A stretch of 64,000 bases of DNA from H17-190 sp034435615 (lineage in GTDB: Bacteria > Chloroflexota > Dehalococcoidia > SM23-28-2 > HRBIN24). The translations under genes were made by a program, and so were the position numbers. The DNA lies in assembly GCA_034435615.1 (NCBI GenBank), contig DAOTWZ010000042.1, positions 12,164-76,163 of the forward strand. Direction: 5' to 3'. Position 1 is the first letter of the stretch, and each line of letters opens with the position of its first letter. This document shows, piece by piece, positions 34,014 to 43,146 of the stretch. The notes beneath the pieces were generated by a model. The model was not told where the DNA came from and did not search any database. It was given only the letters and a program-made list of their open reading frames with translations.

Positions 34014-34619
34014 TCATCGCCGCCTCTCCAGATAGGGCCCCTCGGCCAGTAGTTGCTCTATGTAACGGGCGAAGATGTCGGTCTCCAGGTTGACCCGCTC
34101 GCCGGGGCGCCGCCGCACCAGGTTGGTGTGCTCCTGGGTGTAGAGGACCAGGGAGACGGCGAAGCTGGTAGCGTCCCGGTCTATGACGGTGAGGCTGACG
34201 CCGTCCACGGCTACGGGCCCCTTGACGACGATGTAACGCAGGAGATGGGAGGGCGCCTGGTAGCGGGCGATGACGGCGTCCTCCTCCGGTTTGAGGGAGA
34301 GGAGGACGCCCGTCCCCTCCACCACCCCCCGCACCAGGTGGCCGGAGAAGCGCGAGGAGGGAGTCATGGCCCGCTCCAGGTTGACGGGGTCGCCCGGGCG
34401 GAGGTCCTCCAGGTTGGAGCGACGGTAGGTCTCCGGCATCAGATGGAAATGGAGGGACCGGTCGTCCAGGTGGGAGACGGTGAGGTCGACGCCGTTGACG
34501 GCCACGGAGTCTCCCAGGCGGGTGCCCTCCAGGCAGAGGCGACAGCCTATGCGCAGACGCCCCCGTTCCACCTCCAGGACGGTGCCCACCTCTTCGATGA
34601 TGCCGGTGAAGATGCCCAT
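34014..34619 (-). CDS. ribE: Riboflavin synthase alpha chain
   Basis: A 201-residue enzyme of two tandem lumazine-binding domains: the first begins FTGIIEEVG and contains SVAVNGVDLTV, the second has VAVDGVSLTVIDRD. It dismutates two lumazines to riboflavin. One base overlaps the stop of the upstream metallo-hydrolase. No ribD is in the window, so the deaminase/reductase must be elsewhere. Confidence 0.95.
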   Translation of the reverse strand: MGIFTGIIEEVGTVLEVERGRLRIGCRLCLEGTRLGDSVAVNGVDLTVSHLDDRSLHFHLMPETYRRSNLEDLRPGDPVNLERAMTPSSRFSGHLVRGVVEGTGVLLSLKPEEDAVIARYQAPSHLLRYIVVKGPVAVDGVSLTVIDRDATSFAVSLVLYTQEHTNLVRRRPGERVNLETDIFARYIEQLLAEGPYLERRR

Positions 34620-35260
34620 CAGGACTGCTCCCAGAGGACGTCGCCGCAGAGGTCGGGAGGGTGGGGGCGGGAGGCGAAGACGGCGTACTCCCGCTTGGAC
34701 TGGCCGATGGTCGTCCCCTCGCCGTGGCCGGGGAGGACGATGGTCTCGTCCGGCAGGAGGTAGAGCTTCCCGGTAATGGAGGCTATCTCCTGCTGCAGGT
34801 CGGCCGGGGTGCGGGAGTGACCGGGGCCGCCAGGGAAGAGGGTGTCCCCGGACATCAGGTAGCGGCCGATGTAGAAGCAGCAGCTACCGGGCGTGTGGCC
34901 GGGCGTGTGGAGGACGCGCAGCCTGAGGCGGCCCACCGCTATCTCCTGGCCGTCCGCCAGGGGGACATCTATCTGGCTGCGGGGCATCCCCTCCTCCGCC
35001 GGGTGGCAGTATACGGGAGCGCCGGTGGCCGCTTTCACCTGCCGGTAGCTGGCCCAGTGGTCCGGATGGGTGTGGGTCAGGAGGATGGCCACCACCCGCA
35101 ACCCCTCGACGGCGGCCAGGAGCTTCTCTCCCTCCGCCGGCATGTCCACGATGGCCGCCTCGCCGCTGGCCTCGTCCGCCACTACGTAGGCGTTGTTGGC
35201 GAAGGCGCCCAGGGGGCCGACCCGCACCAGCCGCAAGGTGCCGTCCCGGTAGACCTGCAT
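34619..35260 (-). CDS. Metallo-beta-lactamase-fold hydrolase (glyoxalase II-like)
   Basis: A 213-residue MBL-fold protein with the complete metal set: THTHPDHW, HTPGHTPGS, SGDTLFP and LPGHGEGT. It resembles glyoxalase II/YcbL-type thioester hydrolases. The gene heads the ribE unit through a 1-base overlap and is divergent from the second MBL gene at 35331. The substrate is unknown. Confidence 0.88.
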   Translation of the reverse strand: MQVYRDGTLRLVRVGPLGAFANNAYVVADEASGEAAIVDMPAEGEKLLAAVEGLRVVAILLTHTHPDHWASYRQVKAATGAPVYCHPAEEGMPRSQIDVPLADGQEIAVGRLRLRVLHTPGHTPGSCCFYIGRYLMSGDTLFPGGPGHSRTPADLQQEIASITGKLYLLPDETIVLPGHGEGTTIGQSKREYAVFASRPHPPDLCGDVLWEQS

Positions 35261-35330
35261 AGCCGTTCCTCCCCAACGAGGAGCCTACTATGATAACATT
35301 TGCCCTGATGCCAGGGCGAGGAGGGCCAGG

Positions 35331-36257
35331 TTGGAGGTAAGAGAGGTCACCCCCCGCATCCGCGCGCTCGTTACCCGGCCCCCTTTCTATATAGGGCCGC
35401 TGCCGCCCAACGTCTACCTGGTGGCCGACGGCGACGAGGGCGCCCTCATCGACAGTGGCTTCAGCGACGATGACTCGGTGCAGAGCCGGCTGGAGTACCT
35501 GAAGGGCCTCCCTGGCCTCCGCATCCGCTACATCGTCCTCACCCACCACCACTTCGACCACTCCAGCGGCGCCTACCGCCTCCAGGAGGCGACGGGTGCC
35601 GAGGTGGTGCTGCACCCCCAGGAGGAGCAGTTCCTGCGGGACTGGCGCTCCGAGGCCCCCCAGGACGTGGACGTGCCCGAGGGACAGGAGGAGTGGGCCC
35701 GCCGGGTGGAACAGTTCCGTCGGGACGCCGCCCGGATCAGCGCCGCCCGCTACCTGTCCGACGGCGAGACGCTGCAGGTGGGCGGCCTCACCATCCAGGC
35801 GGTGCACACGCCGGGGCACACCATGGGCTCCCTCTGTCTCTACCTGCGAGAGGAGGGAGCCCTCTTCACCGGGGATACGGTGCTGGGGCTGGGGACGGTG
35901 GCGGTCTCGCCCCCGCCCTACGGCGACATGGCCCTCTACCTGGCCTCTCTGGAGCGGCTGAAGGGGCTGGAGGCGGCGGTGATGCTGCCCGGCCACGGGC
36001 CGCCCGTCCAGGACGTGAACCGCAAGCTGCAGGAGCTGATAGACCACCGCCATGAGCGCGAGACCCAGGTGCTGCAGCTCCTGGGCCAGGGACGCAACAC
36101 GGTGCGCCAGCTGCTCGGCTACATCTATCCCGAGCTCGACCGGCGTATCGTCCCCATGGCGCGGCGCCAGATACTGGCCCACCTGCACAAGCTGCAGGCG
36201 GAGGGGCGGGTGCGACGCAGCCAGGAGGGGGACGAAGAGCGCTGGACGCTGGTCTAG
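35331..36257 (+). CDS. Metallo-beta-lactamase-fold hydrolase with C-terminal winged helix (LACTB2-like)
   Basis: A 308-residue MBL protein: LTHHHFDHSSG, HTPGHTMGSL, TGDTVLGLG and LPGHGPPVQD are the metal-binding motifs; residues about 240-308 form the winged-helix extension typical of the LACTB2/beta-lactamase-like 2 group (RRQILAHLHKLQAEGRVRR). Those proteins act as RNA or thioester hydrolases. TTG start with GAGGAGGG upstream, and TATGAT at 35289-35294 is a likely -10. It precedes lysA by 32 bases. Confidence 0.85.
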   Translation: MEVREVTPRIRALVTRPPFYIGPLPPNVYLVADGDEGALIDSGFSDDDSVQSRLEYLKGLPGLRIRYIVLTHHHFDHSSGAYRLQEATGAEVVLHPQEEQFLRDWRSEAPQDVDVPEGQEEWARRVEQFRRDAARISAARYLSDGETLQVGGLTIQAVHTPGHTMGSLCLYLREEGALFTGDTVLGLGTVAVSPPPYGDMALYLASLERLKGLEAAVMLPGHGPPVQDVNRKLQELIDHRHERETQVLQLLGQGRNTVRQLLGYIYPELDRRIVPMARRQILAHLHKLQAEGRVRRSQEGDEERWTLV

Positions 36258-36289
36258 CCGTCCCCGATTCCACGAAAGGGTGGAAGGAA

Positions 36290-37621
36290 TTGGACGCTGT
36301 GCAGCGACTGTCCGGCATACTGCCCGTCACAGCCGGGGTCAACGAGGCGGGACACCTGACCCTGGGCGGTTGCGATGCTGTCGAGCTGGCCCGCACCTTC
36401 GGCACCCCCCTGTACGTCTTCGACGAGGAGACGCTGCGCCTCATGTGCCGCTCCTTCCGGGAGGAGTTCGCCGCCCGCCACCCCGATAGCCTGGTGATCT
36501 ACGCCTGCAAGGCCTACATAGGGCGAGCGCTGGCCGCCCTGCTGATGGAGGAGGAGCTGGGAGCGGACGTGGTGAGCGGGGGAGAGCTGGCCTTCCTGCG
36601 CTCCGTGGGCTTCCCGCCGGAGGGCATCTATTTCCACGGCAACAACAAGTCGCCCCAGGAGTTGCGGGAGGCGCTGGCCTACGGCGTGGGGCGCATCGTA
36701 GTGGACAATTTCTATGAGCTGGAGACCCTCTCGGCGCTGGCGGCGGAGGCGGGCCGGAGGCAGGCCGTCCTCCTGCGCGTCTCCCCCGGCGTCGACCCCC
36801 ACACTCACGCCAAGACCACCACCGGGGTCCTGGACAGCAAGTTCGGCTTCCCGCTGGCCACCGGGCAGGCGGAGGAGGCGGTGCGACGAGCGCTGGCCTC
36901 GCCCTCGCTGGAGCTGGTGGGGCTTCACTTTCACCTGGGCTCGCCCATCTTCGAGCTGGCGCCCTTCCAGGAGGCGCTGGGGCTGGTGCTGGCCTTCGCG
37001 GCGGAGATGGGGGAGCACCACGGCCTGGAGCTGCGGGAGCTGAGCCCGGGGGGCGGCTTCGCTGTCCAGTATGTGCCGGAGGAGCCGCCCCCCGCGGTGG
37101 CGGCCTACGCCGAGGCCATCGTCGCCTCGCTGCGAGAGGGATGCCAGCGTCACGGCCTGCCGCTGCCGCGGCTGGTGGTGGAGCCGGGCCGGGCCATCGT
37201 GGCCCGGGCCGGGGTGGCCCTCTATACGGTGGGAGCCAGCAAGGAGGTACCGGGGGTGCGGCGCTACGTGGCCGTGGACGGCGGCATGGCCGACAATATC
37301 CGCCCTGCCCTCTACGGCTCCCGCTACTCAGCCCTGGTGGCCAACAAGGCCCGGGACGAGCGCCGGGAGCGGGTGACGGTGGCCGGGAAGTACTGCGAGT
37401 CCGGGGACGTCCTGCTGTGGGACGTGGAGCTGCCGCCCTTGGAGCCGGGCGACGTCCTGGCCATGCCGGCGGCCGGCGCCTACGCCCCCGCTATGGCCAG
37501 CAACTACAACGCCTCTCTGCGACCGGCGATAGTGATGGTGCGGGACGGGCAGGCGCGTCCCGTGCGCCGCCGCGAGAGCTACGAAGACCTGATGCGCTGC
37601 GAGCTGTGGCCGGAGGGCTGA
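36290..37621 (+). CDS. lysA: Diaminopimelate decarboxylase
   Basis: A 443-residue PLP enzyme that makes lysine from meso-diaminopimelate. The PLP lysine is in YACKAYIGRAL (about residue 72), with HFHLGSPIFE, ELSPGGGF, EPGRAIVARAG and the C-terminal CESGDVL motif. TTG start preceded by GGAAGG; a small hairpin (TTCCAC/GTGGAA, 36268-36285) overlaps the ribosome-binding site. It is followed 26 bases later by holB. Confidence 0.95.
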   Translation: MDAVQRLSGILPVTAGVNEAGHLTLGGCDAVELARTFGTPLYVFDEETLRLMCRSFREEFAARHPDSLVIYACKAYIGRALAALLMEEELGADVVSGGELAFLRSVGFPPEGIYFHGNNKSPQELREALAYGVGRIVVDNFYELETLSALAAEAGRRQAVLLRVSPGVDPHTHAKTTTGVLDSKFGFPLATGQAEEAVRRALASPSLELVGLHFHLGSPIFELAPFQEALGLVLAFAAEMGEHHGLELRELSPGGGFAVQYVPEEPPPAVAAYAEAIVASLREGCQRHGLPLPRLVVEPGRAIVARAGVALYTVGASKEVPGVRRYVAVDGGMADNIRPALYGSRYSALVANKARDERRERVTVAGKYCESGDVLLWDVELPPLEPGDVLAMPAAGAYAPAMASNYNASLRPAIVMVRDGQARPVRRRESYEDLMRCELWPEG

Positions 37622-37647
37622 CAGCGCTCGGGCCCCTGGCGGGAGCT

Positions 37648-38688
37648 ATGTGGGGCATCATCGGGCAGGAGCGGGCGGTGATGGCCCTGGCCGCGGCGGT
37701 CAGGCTGGGGCAGACCTCCCACGCCTATCTCTTCGTCGGCCCCAGAGGAGTGGGGAAGCACACCCTGGCCAAGCGGCTGGCCCAGGCGCTGAACTGCCTG
37801 GCTCCGCCGGAGGGCCGGCCCTGCCGGGAGTGTCGCCAGTGCCGACGCATCGAGGAGGGCATCCACGCCGACGTCCAGGAGGTGACCGTAGAGGCGGGGC
37901 GGCGGGAGGTGCGCATCGGCCAGGTCAGGGAGCTGGAGCGGGCCCTCGCCCTGAAGCCCTACGAGAGCCGCGTGCGGGTGGCCATCATCGACCCGGCCGA
38001 TGCCATGAATCAGGAGGCGCAGAACGCCTTCCTGAAGACGCTGGAGGAGCCGCCGCCGGACGTGGTGCTGGCCCTGGTGACGGCCCGGGAGGAGGCGCTC
38101 CTCCCCACCATCCGCTCCCGCTGTCAGCGGCTGGCCCTGGGCCGCGTCCCCCTCTCCGCCCTGGTCGAGGCGCTGACGGAGCTAGGAGTCCCCCCGGAGA
38201 CGGCCCGCTACCTGGCCCGCCTCGCCCAGGGGCGTCCGGGCGTCGCCATCGCCCTGGCCCGGGACGAGGCCCTGCGGGAGCGCTGGGAGCGGGAGCTGGA
38301 GCGGGCGGCCAGCCTGCCGGGCCTGGACTTGCGGGAGCGGCTGGCGCTGGCGGAGGAGCTGGCCCAGTCCTACTCCCTGCGCCAGGGGCCGGCCGGGGAG
38401 GAGAACGGCCAGGGGAGTAGCCCGGGAGCGGACGAGGTCTCGCTGGCCCTGGAGATGTGGCAGGCCTGGTGGCGGGACGTGCTGCTGGTCCAGCAGGGGG
38501 CGCCGGAGGCTGTCCTCCACAGCCACCGCCGCCAGGAGCTGGAGAGGCTGGCGCGGTCGGTGCCGCCGGAGGAGGTGGTGCGCTTCCTCTCCGCCCTGGG
38601 GACGACCCGTCGCTACCTGGAGGAGAACGTCAACGCCCGGCTGGCCCTGGAGGTGCTCCTCCTGGAGGCGCCGGGAGAGCCCCGCTGA
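37648..38688 (+). CDS. holB: DNA polymerase III delta' subunit
   Basis: A 346-residue clamp-loader subunit. MWGIIGQERAVMAL, Walker-like GPRGVGKHTLA (32-42), a four-Cys zinc module (LNCLAPP, then CRECRQC), IIDPADAMNQEAQNAFLKTL and EEPPPDVVLALVT identify it. ATG 37648 gives the standard N-terminus; the frame upstream runs inside lysA. Delta' works with delta and tau/gamma to load the beta clamp. Confidence 0.9.
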   Translation: MWGIIGQERAVMALAAAVRLGQTSHAYLFVGPRGVGKHTLAKRLAQALNCLAPPEGRPCRECRQCRRIEEGIHADVQEVTVEAGRREVRIGQVRELERALALKPYESRVRVAIIDPADAMNQEAQNAFLKTLEEPPPDVVLALVTAREEALLPTIRSRCQRLALGRVPLSALVEALTELGVPPETARYLARLAQGRPGVAIALARDEALRERWERELERAASLPGLDLRERLALAEELAQSYSLRQGPAGEENGQGSSPGADEVSLALEMWQAWWRDVLLVQQGAPEAVLHSHRRQELERLARSVPPEEVVRFLSALGTTRRYLEENVNARLALEVLLLEAPGEPR

Positions 38689-38754
38689 GACCGGCCCGCG
38701 CCCCCGGCCAGGCCGGCGCCAGGCCCAGACGGAGGCAGGGGGCCAGTGAGCCCA

Positions 38755-38783
38755 TTGTCAATAGCCCCCCTGCATGCTAACCT
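38755..38783 (+). promoter_or_regulatory. Sigma-A-type promoter for speD
   Basis: TTGTCA (38755-38760), 17-base spacer, TAACCT (38778-38783), 92 bases before the speD start in a 187-base intergenic region. Confidence 0.5.
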
Positions 38784-38875
38784 GAGGGGGTCAGACGAAT
38801 ACGAGACCGAGATGGCCACCGTCAGCCGCGTCGGGACGCGGGGGGCGGGGGCCATCGGAGTGTAAGGGGGGGCAG

Positions 38876-39274
38876 ATGCACCTGGTGGTGGACGGCTACG
38901 GGGGCGACCCTCAGGCCCTGGCGGACCAGAGCCTGGTGCGGGAGCTGCTGGACGAGTACCCAGAGCGGCTGGGCATGACCAAGATCAGCCAGCCGGTGGT
39001 CGTTCGCTATGTGGGGCCCAAGCCCCAGGACTGGGGCATCTCCGGCTTCGTCATGATCGCCGAAAGCCACATCGCCGTCCACACCTTCCCGGAGCGGGGC
39101 ATGGTGTGGATGGACATCTTCTCCTGCCGCGGCTTCGACGAGGCGCCCATTCTGGAAGACCTGAGGGAGCGCTTCGGCCTGACGGAGCTGCGCCTGCAGC
39201 GGCTGGAGCGGGGCCTGGAGTACCTGGAGACGGCGGAGGCCGGCCCCCCTCAGCGGCAGACGATGTCCGGATAG
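38876..39274 (+). CDS. speD: S-adenosylmethionine decarboxylase proenzyme
   Basis: A 132-residue prokaryotic SAM decarboxylase for spermidine synthesis. The self-cleavage site is Glu-Ser in AESHIAVHTFPE (about residues 62-73), where Ser becomes the pyruvoyl group; FSCRGFD carries the catalytic Cys. AAGGGGGG precedes the ATG. It overlaps the convergent PfkB gene by 25 bases at the 3' ends. No spermidine synthase is next to it. Confidence 0.92.
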   Translation: MHLVVDGYGGDPQALADQSLVRELLDEYPERLGMTKISQPVVVRYVGPKPQDWGISGFVMIAESHIAVHTFPERGMVWMDIFSCRGFDEAPILEDLRERFGLTELRLQRLERGLEYLETAEAGPPQRQTMSG

Positions 39275-40098
39275 GCCCGCAGCCGCTCCTCCACCTGGGA
39301 GCGAGAGGGGGCGCCGTCCACCCCCTCTTTTTCTATGACCAGGGAGGCGGCGGCAGCGGCGAAGCGGGCCGCCGCCCAGGCGTCGGCGCTCTCGTAGAAG
39401 CGCACCAGGAAGGCGACGGCGAAGACGTCCCCCGCCCCCGTGGGGTCCACCACCCGGGCAGGGAAGGCGTCTATGTGACGCCACTCCCCGCGGTGGCAGA
39501 CCTCAGCTCCCCTCTCCCCCCGCGTGAAGGCGACGATGGGGACGCGCTCTGCCCACCGCTCCAGGACGGATGGGGCCTGGGCCGGGTCCAGGTCTTCGTC
39601 CGAGAGGAAGAGGGCATCGGCGCGGTCCAGGACGGCGTCGGCCCCCCAGCGGTCGGGGGGGAGAGGGCGCACCAGCCCCCTCTCGTCCACCTGACGGAGC
39701 CACCCCTGGAGGCAGGCGCCCAGGAGGGAGCGGGGGAAGAGGGTGGCCAGGGCAGGATCCACGTCCCCGGCCACGGGCCCCAGGAGCACCATCTCCGCCT
39801 CCCGCAGGTGGTCGGGCACGTCCGGGGGGCCGATGGCGGGCGCCCGGGCCAGCACCTGCTGGCGACGATGGCCGCTGGCGTCGTACTCGTTGCGGAACCG
39901 GGTGGTGACGGGGCTGGGGACGCGGTGGAGGGTCAGGCCGGGCAGGGTGGGCATCTCTATGGCCGCCGCCGTCAGGACGATGGTCTCCACTCCGAGACGG
40001 GCGGCGGTGAGGCCAGCGTAGGCGGCAGTGCCCCCCAGTCGCCAGCCACCGGGCACCAGGTCCTGGGCCAGATGGCCCACTACCAGGAGGCGGGGCAT
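39250..40098 (-). CDS. PfkB-family carbohydrate/nucleoside kinase
   Basis: A 282-residue ribokinase-family enzyme. GGTAAYAGLTAARLG near residue 22 and the C-terminal PfkB signature DPTGAGDVFAVAFLVRF (about 222-238), with catalytic Asp229, are clear. The substrate cannot be inferred. It begins 5 bases after jag on the same strand, so it may be the tail of the rpmH-jag operon. Confidence 0.88.
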   Translation of the reverse strand: MPRLLVVGHLAQDLVPGGWRLGGTAAYAGLTAARLGVETIVLTAAAIEMPTLPGLTLHRVPSPVTTRFRNEYDASGHRRQQVLARAPAIGPPDVPDHLREAEMVLLGPVAGDVDPALATLFPRSLLGACLQGWLRQVDERGLVRPLPPDRWGADAVLDRADALFLSDEDLDPAQAPSVLERWAERVPIVAFTRGERGAEVCHRGEWRHIDAFPARVVDPTGAGDVFAVAFLVRFYESADAWAAARFAAAAASLVIEKEGVDGAPSRSQVEERLRAYPDIVCR

Positions 40099-40103
40099 CC
40101 CCC

Positions 40104-40847
40104 TCAGATACGACGGCCCTGGTTGCGGTTGCGCCGCCGGGGCGAGATCATCACCTTGCGGGCCTCGCCGTTGCCGATGCTGGAGGTGACGACGTCGGGG
40201 TCGTTCACCAGGGCCAGGTGGACGATGCGGCGCTCGGCGGCCGGCATCGGCTCCAGGGTGACGGGGCGACCGGTCTGCTTGACTCGCTGGGCCATGCGCT
40301 GGGCCAGCCCCCGCAGGGCCTCCTCCCGCCGCCGCTTGTAGCCCTCCACGTCCACGGAGACGACGACCTTGCTCTGGAACTGGCGGTTGATCATGACGTT
40401 CACCAGATACTGGAGGGCGGCGAGGGTGGCCCCCCGGCGGCCGATGAGGATGCCCAGGTCTTCCCCCGTGACGTCCAAGACGGCGCTGGCGCGGCCGGCG
40501 CCGTCGCCCGGGGTCTGGGGGGCGCGCACGGAGACCTGGACGCTGAGGCCCATGAGGCGCAGCATCTCCTTCAGGTACTCGGCGGCACGGGCCACCTCCG
40601 GGGCGTCCGTCCCCTTGACGATGACGGTCCCCTCTTCCTCCTCTTCCACCTCCACGTCCATGACGGGCGAGGGCTCCAGGGGGACGACCCGCACCCGCGC
40701 CTCCTCGCCGCCCAGGCCGAACAGGCCGGGCCGACCGGCGCTGAGTATCTCTACGCTCACCTGCTCTCGGGTAAGGCCCAGACTGCGCAGGGCCTTTTCG
40801 ATGGCCTCTTCGACGGTCCTACCGCTTGCCTCGACGCCTTCGCGCAT
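40104..40847 (-). CDS. khpB: RNA-binding protein Jag/KhpB
   Basis: A 247-residue protein with the three expected parts: Jag-N domain (residues 1-55, SGRTVEEAIEKALRSLGLTR), KH domain (about 75-165, GRRGATLAALQYLVN) and R3H domain (about 170-235, PMPAAERRIVHLAL). It binds RNA and, in Firmicutes, affects cell elongation and division. It overlaps yidC by 29 bases, which is the conserved order. Confidence 0.95.
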   Translation of the reverse strand: MREGVEASGRTVEEAIEKALRSLGLTREQVSVEILSAGRPGLFGLGGEEARVRVVPLEPSPVMDVEVEEEEEGTVIVKGTDAPEVARAAEYLKEMLRLMGLSVQVSVRAPQTPGDGAGRASAVLDVTGEDLGILIGRRGATLAALQYLVNVMINRQFQSKVVVSVDVEGYKRRREEALRGLAQRMAQRVKQTGRPVTLEPMPAAERRIVHLALVNDPDVVTSSIGNGEARKVMISPRRRNRNQGRRI

Positions 40848-41793
40848 GGCTCTCCCTCTTGCGTGGCGGTGATGTCCTGACGTCCTCCTGAGGCGCCTCT
40901 CTGGACGCCGTCGGCTTGGGCGGCGTCGCTGCCGGGGTAGGCATCGGCAGCAACACCTGACGCCAGTTTATACCACGAGCGCCGTAAACGAAGTAGCTTA
41001 TGAATACTGAGATGACATTGCTCACCAACCAGTAGAGGCCAAGGCCGCTGGGCACCAACAGGGTGAACCAGACGAACATCAGGGGCATCATCCAGGTGAG
41101 CATCTGGTTCATCTGCTGCTGTTCGCGGCTGGTGACCGTGGTGGGGGCGGTGCTCACCCGCTGCTGCAGGTAGGTGGTGACGCCCACCAATATGGGCAGA
41201 ATGAAGGTGGCGTCCGGCTGGCCCAGGTGCAGCCACAGAAACCGCTGCTCCAGGGGCAGGGAATCGTAGAGGTACCGCCAGGGATAGAGCCGCTGGGAGA
41301 GGCCGACGATGGCCTCCGGCACGTCCCGCACCATGAGGTTGAGAGCGTGGTAGAGGGCGATCCATACCGGAAACTGTACCAACATGGGGAGCAGGCAGCC
41401 CAGAGGGTTAACCCCAGCCTCGCGGTAGAGCTTGAGGGTCTCTTCCTGCCGCCGTTTGGGGTCTTTGTATTTCCTCTGGATCTCCTGCAGGCGAGGCTGC
41501 AGGGCGGTCATGGCCCGGGTGGACTGGAACTGGCGTATGGTGAGGGGGAGGGTGACCAGCCTCATGAAGACGGTGAAGACGATGATGGCCACCCCGAAGG
41601 CCCCCAGGAAGGCGTTGTTGAAGAGGATGAGCAGGTTTATCAGGGGGTTGACGAAGAAGGCGTCCCAGGGGTTGTAGCCCAGGGAGCCGGCGATGAATAT
41701 CGCCCCGGTGATGAGGGCCATGAGGATGACGGGCAGGCGCTGGCCCAGGGTGGGACGCAGGCCCCCGGCGGAAGGCTCTCTCTGAGCGCTCAT
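40819..41793 (-). CDS. yidC: Membrane protein insertase YidC
   Basis: A 324-residue Oxa1/YidC family insertase of the short form without a periplasmic beta domain. Transmembrane helices appear at about 22-42, 58-82 (GAFGVAIIVFTVFMRLVTLP, with the conserved positively charged groove Arg), 135-155, 205-222 and 240-270. The tail is strongly basic (RKRESHARRRRGKR), suited to ribosome binding. ATG 41793 overlaps the stop of the upstream lipoprotein gene. It inserts small membrane proteins with or without SecYEG. Confidence 0.95.
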   Translation of the reverse strand: MSAQREPSAGGLRPTLGQRLPVILMALITGAIFIAGSLGYNPWDAFFVNPLINLLILFNNAFLGAFGVAIIVFTVFMRLVTLPLTIRQFQSTRAMTALQPRLQEIQRKYKDPKRRQEETLKLYREAGVNPLGCLLPMLVQFPVWIALYHALNLMVRDVPEAIVGLSQRLYPWRYLYDSLPLEQRFLWLHLGQPDATFILPILVGVTTYLQQRVSTAPTTVTSREQQQMNQMLTWMMPLMFVWFTLLVPSGLGLYWLVSNVISVFISYFVYGARGINWRQVLLPMPTPAATPPKPTASREAPQEDVRTSPPRKRESHARRRRGKR

Positions 41794-42959
41794 GATGGCT
41801 GCACCACGCGGCTGAGAGCGCCGCTGGCCGGGTCCAGCCGGTAGAGGCCGCCGGGCTGGGTGTTGACGAGGGCCGCGCCATCGATAGGGGCGGGGGAGGC
41901 GAGGACGGTGGCCCCTATCTCCACCGGCCCCCATCTGGGAGAGCCAGAGGCGGGGTCCAGGCCGTAGGCCTGGCCGTCCCGGTTGATGGCGATCAGGACG
42001 CCCGGGCCGCTGGCCAGGAGCGGTCGGGCGCGCACTGGCTGCTGGACGTCCTGGGTCCAGAGGAGCTGTCCATCCGTCAGCCGCAGGGCATAGAGGCGGC
42101 CGTCCAGGTTGGCGGCGTAGACGGTGCCCCCGGCCACCACGGGGGCGGCCCAGAACCAGTTGTCGGCGCGGAAGGGCTCGGCCCAGGCGGGAGCGCGCGT
42201 CCTCACATCAATAGCGTAAAGCCTGCGGTCGAATCCGCCAACCAAGAGGAGGCCATCGGCCAGGACGGGGTCGGAGATGAGGCCCCCTCTGGCCTCGTAA
42301 CGCCAGAGCTCCCGCCCCGTGGCCAGGTCCACGGCGTAGAGGTGGCGGTCCAGGGAGACGATGTAGGCCACGCCCTGGTCGATGAGGGGCCGTGCCCAGA
42401 CGCCCTTGCCGGTCTGGAAGGGCCAGCCCGGCCTGGGGCGACCGGTGGCCGGGTCCAGGCCGTAGACGCGGCCATCGTCCGAGGGGACGAGGAGGATGCC
42501 GGCCGTCTCGTCCAGGGCCAGGCCGCCGATGATGGGGCCGCCGGTATCGAAGGTCCAGAGGCAATCGCCTGTCTGGCGGTCCAGGGCGTAGACGCGGCTG
42601 TCATAGGCGCCCAGGTAGACGGTGCTGGCGGTGACCACGGGGGCGCCGTATATGGCCTGGAGGCGCAGGTCGCCCACCTCCTCGCCCGTCTCGGCGTCCG
42701 GGCAGCGGCTGTCGGACTCGGGGAAGCGCCAGAGCTGTCGCCAGCTTCCGGCCTCCAGAGCACTGAGGCGTCCCGCCTCCAGGCTGACGATGACCTGCTG
42801 CTGGGCGGGCACCGGGGGCGCCCAGCCCACGGGGCTGGCCACCTGGGCGCAGCCGCTGGCTACTGCCCCCAGGGCGATGGCAGCCAGGGCCGCCAGGACG
42901 CCCGTGCGGCGGCCGGCGCGCGGTCCTCTTCGGTGGCTAGGGGACAGGGTCGTATCCAC
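41790..42959 (-). CDS. PQQ-type beta-propeller lipoprotein inserted between yidD and yidC
   Basis: About 389 residues from GTG 42959; GTG 43022 would add 21. An N-terminal signal (RRTGVLAALAAIALGAVASG) ends in a lipobox with Cys as the +1 residue. The rest is seven or so repeats of the WD-like PQQ/BamB type, recognisable as VYALDRQTGDCLW, VYGLDPATGRP, LYAVDLATGRELW, LYALRLTDGQLLW. BamB-like propellers scaffold membrane-protein assembly, and its position beside yidC suggests a role in membrane biogenesis (inference). It overlaps yidD by 23 bases and yidC by 4. Confidence 0.85.
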   Translation of the reverse strand: MDTTLSPSHRRGPRAGRRTGVLAALAAIALGAVASGCAQVASPVGWAPPVPAQQQVIVSLEAGRLSALEAGSWRQLWRFPESDSRCPDAETGEEVGDLRLQAIYGAPVVTASTVYLGAYDSRVYALDRQTGDCLWTFDTGGPIIGGLALDETAGILLVPSDDGRVYGLDPATGRPRPGWPFQTGKGVWARPLIDQGVAYIVSLDRHLYAVDLATGRELWRYEARGGLISDPVLADGLLLVGGFDRRLYAIDVRTRAPAWAEPFRADNWFWAAPVVAGGTVYAANLDGRLYALRLTDGQLLWTQDVQQPVRARPLLASGPGVLIAINRDGQAYGLDPASGSPRWGPVEIGATVLASPAPIDGAALVNTQPGGLYRLDPASGALSRVVQPS

Positions 42960-43146
42960 CGGGGTGCCAGGGATGACAGCGGAGGAGCCGCCAGAGCGTG
43001 AGAAGCCCTCCCTTAAGGACACCGTGCCGCTCCACCGCCTCCCGGCCGTACTGGGAGCAGGTGGGCAAGAAGCGGCAGGAGGGGGGCCTCAGGGGGGAGA
43101 CCCACCGCTGGTAGAAGGTGATACCCGTCAGGACTATCCGTTTCAT
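42937..43146 (-). CDS. yidD: Membrane protein insertion efficiency factor YidD
   Basis: A 69-residue YidD: FYQRWVSPLRPPSCRFLPTC, SQYGREAVERHG and the C-terminal CHPWHPGGYDPVP are the family hallmarks with three conserved Cys. It overlaps rnpA by 4 bases and the lipoprotein gene downstream. It assists YidC-dependent insertion. Confidence 0.95.
   Translation of the reverse strand: MKRIVLTGITFYQRWVSPLRPPSCRFLPTCSQYGREAVERHGVLKGGLLTLWRLLRCHPWHPGGYDPVP

Noticed and set aside
37141..37647. Long upstream extension of holB
   Set aside because: It lies entirely within lysA in another frame; the delta' family start is the ATG at 37648.
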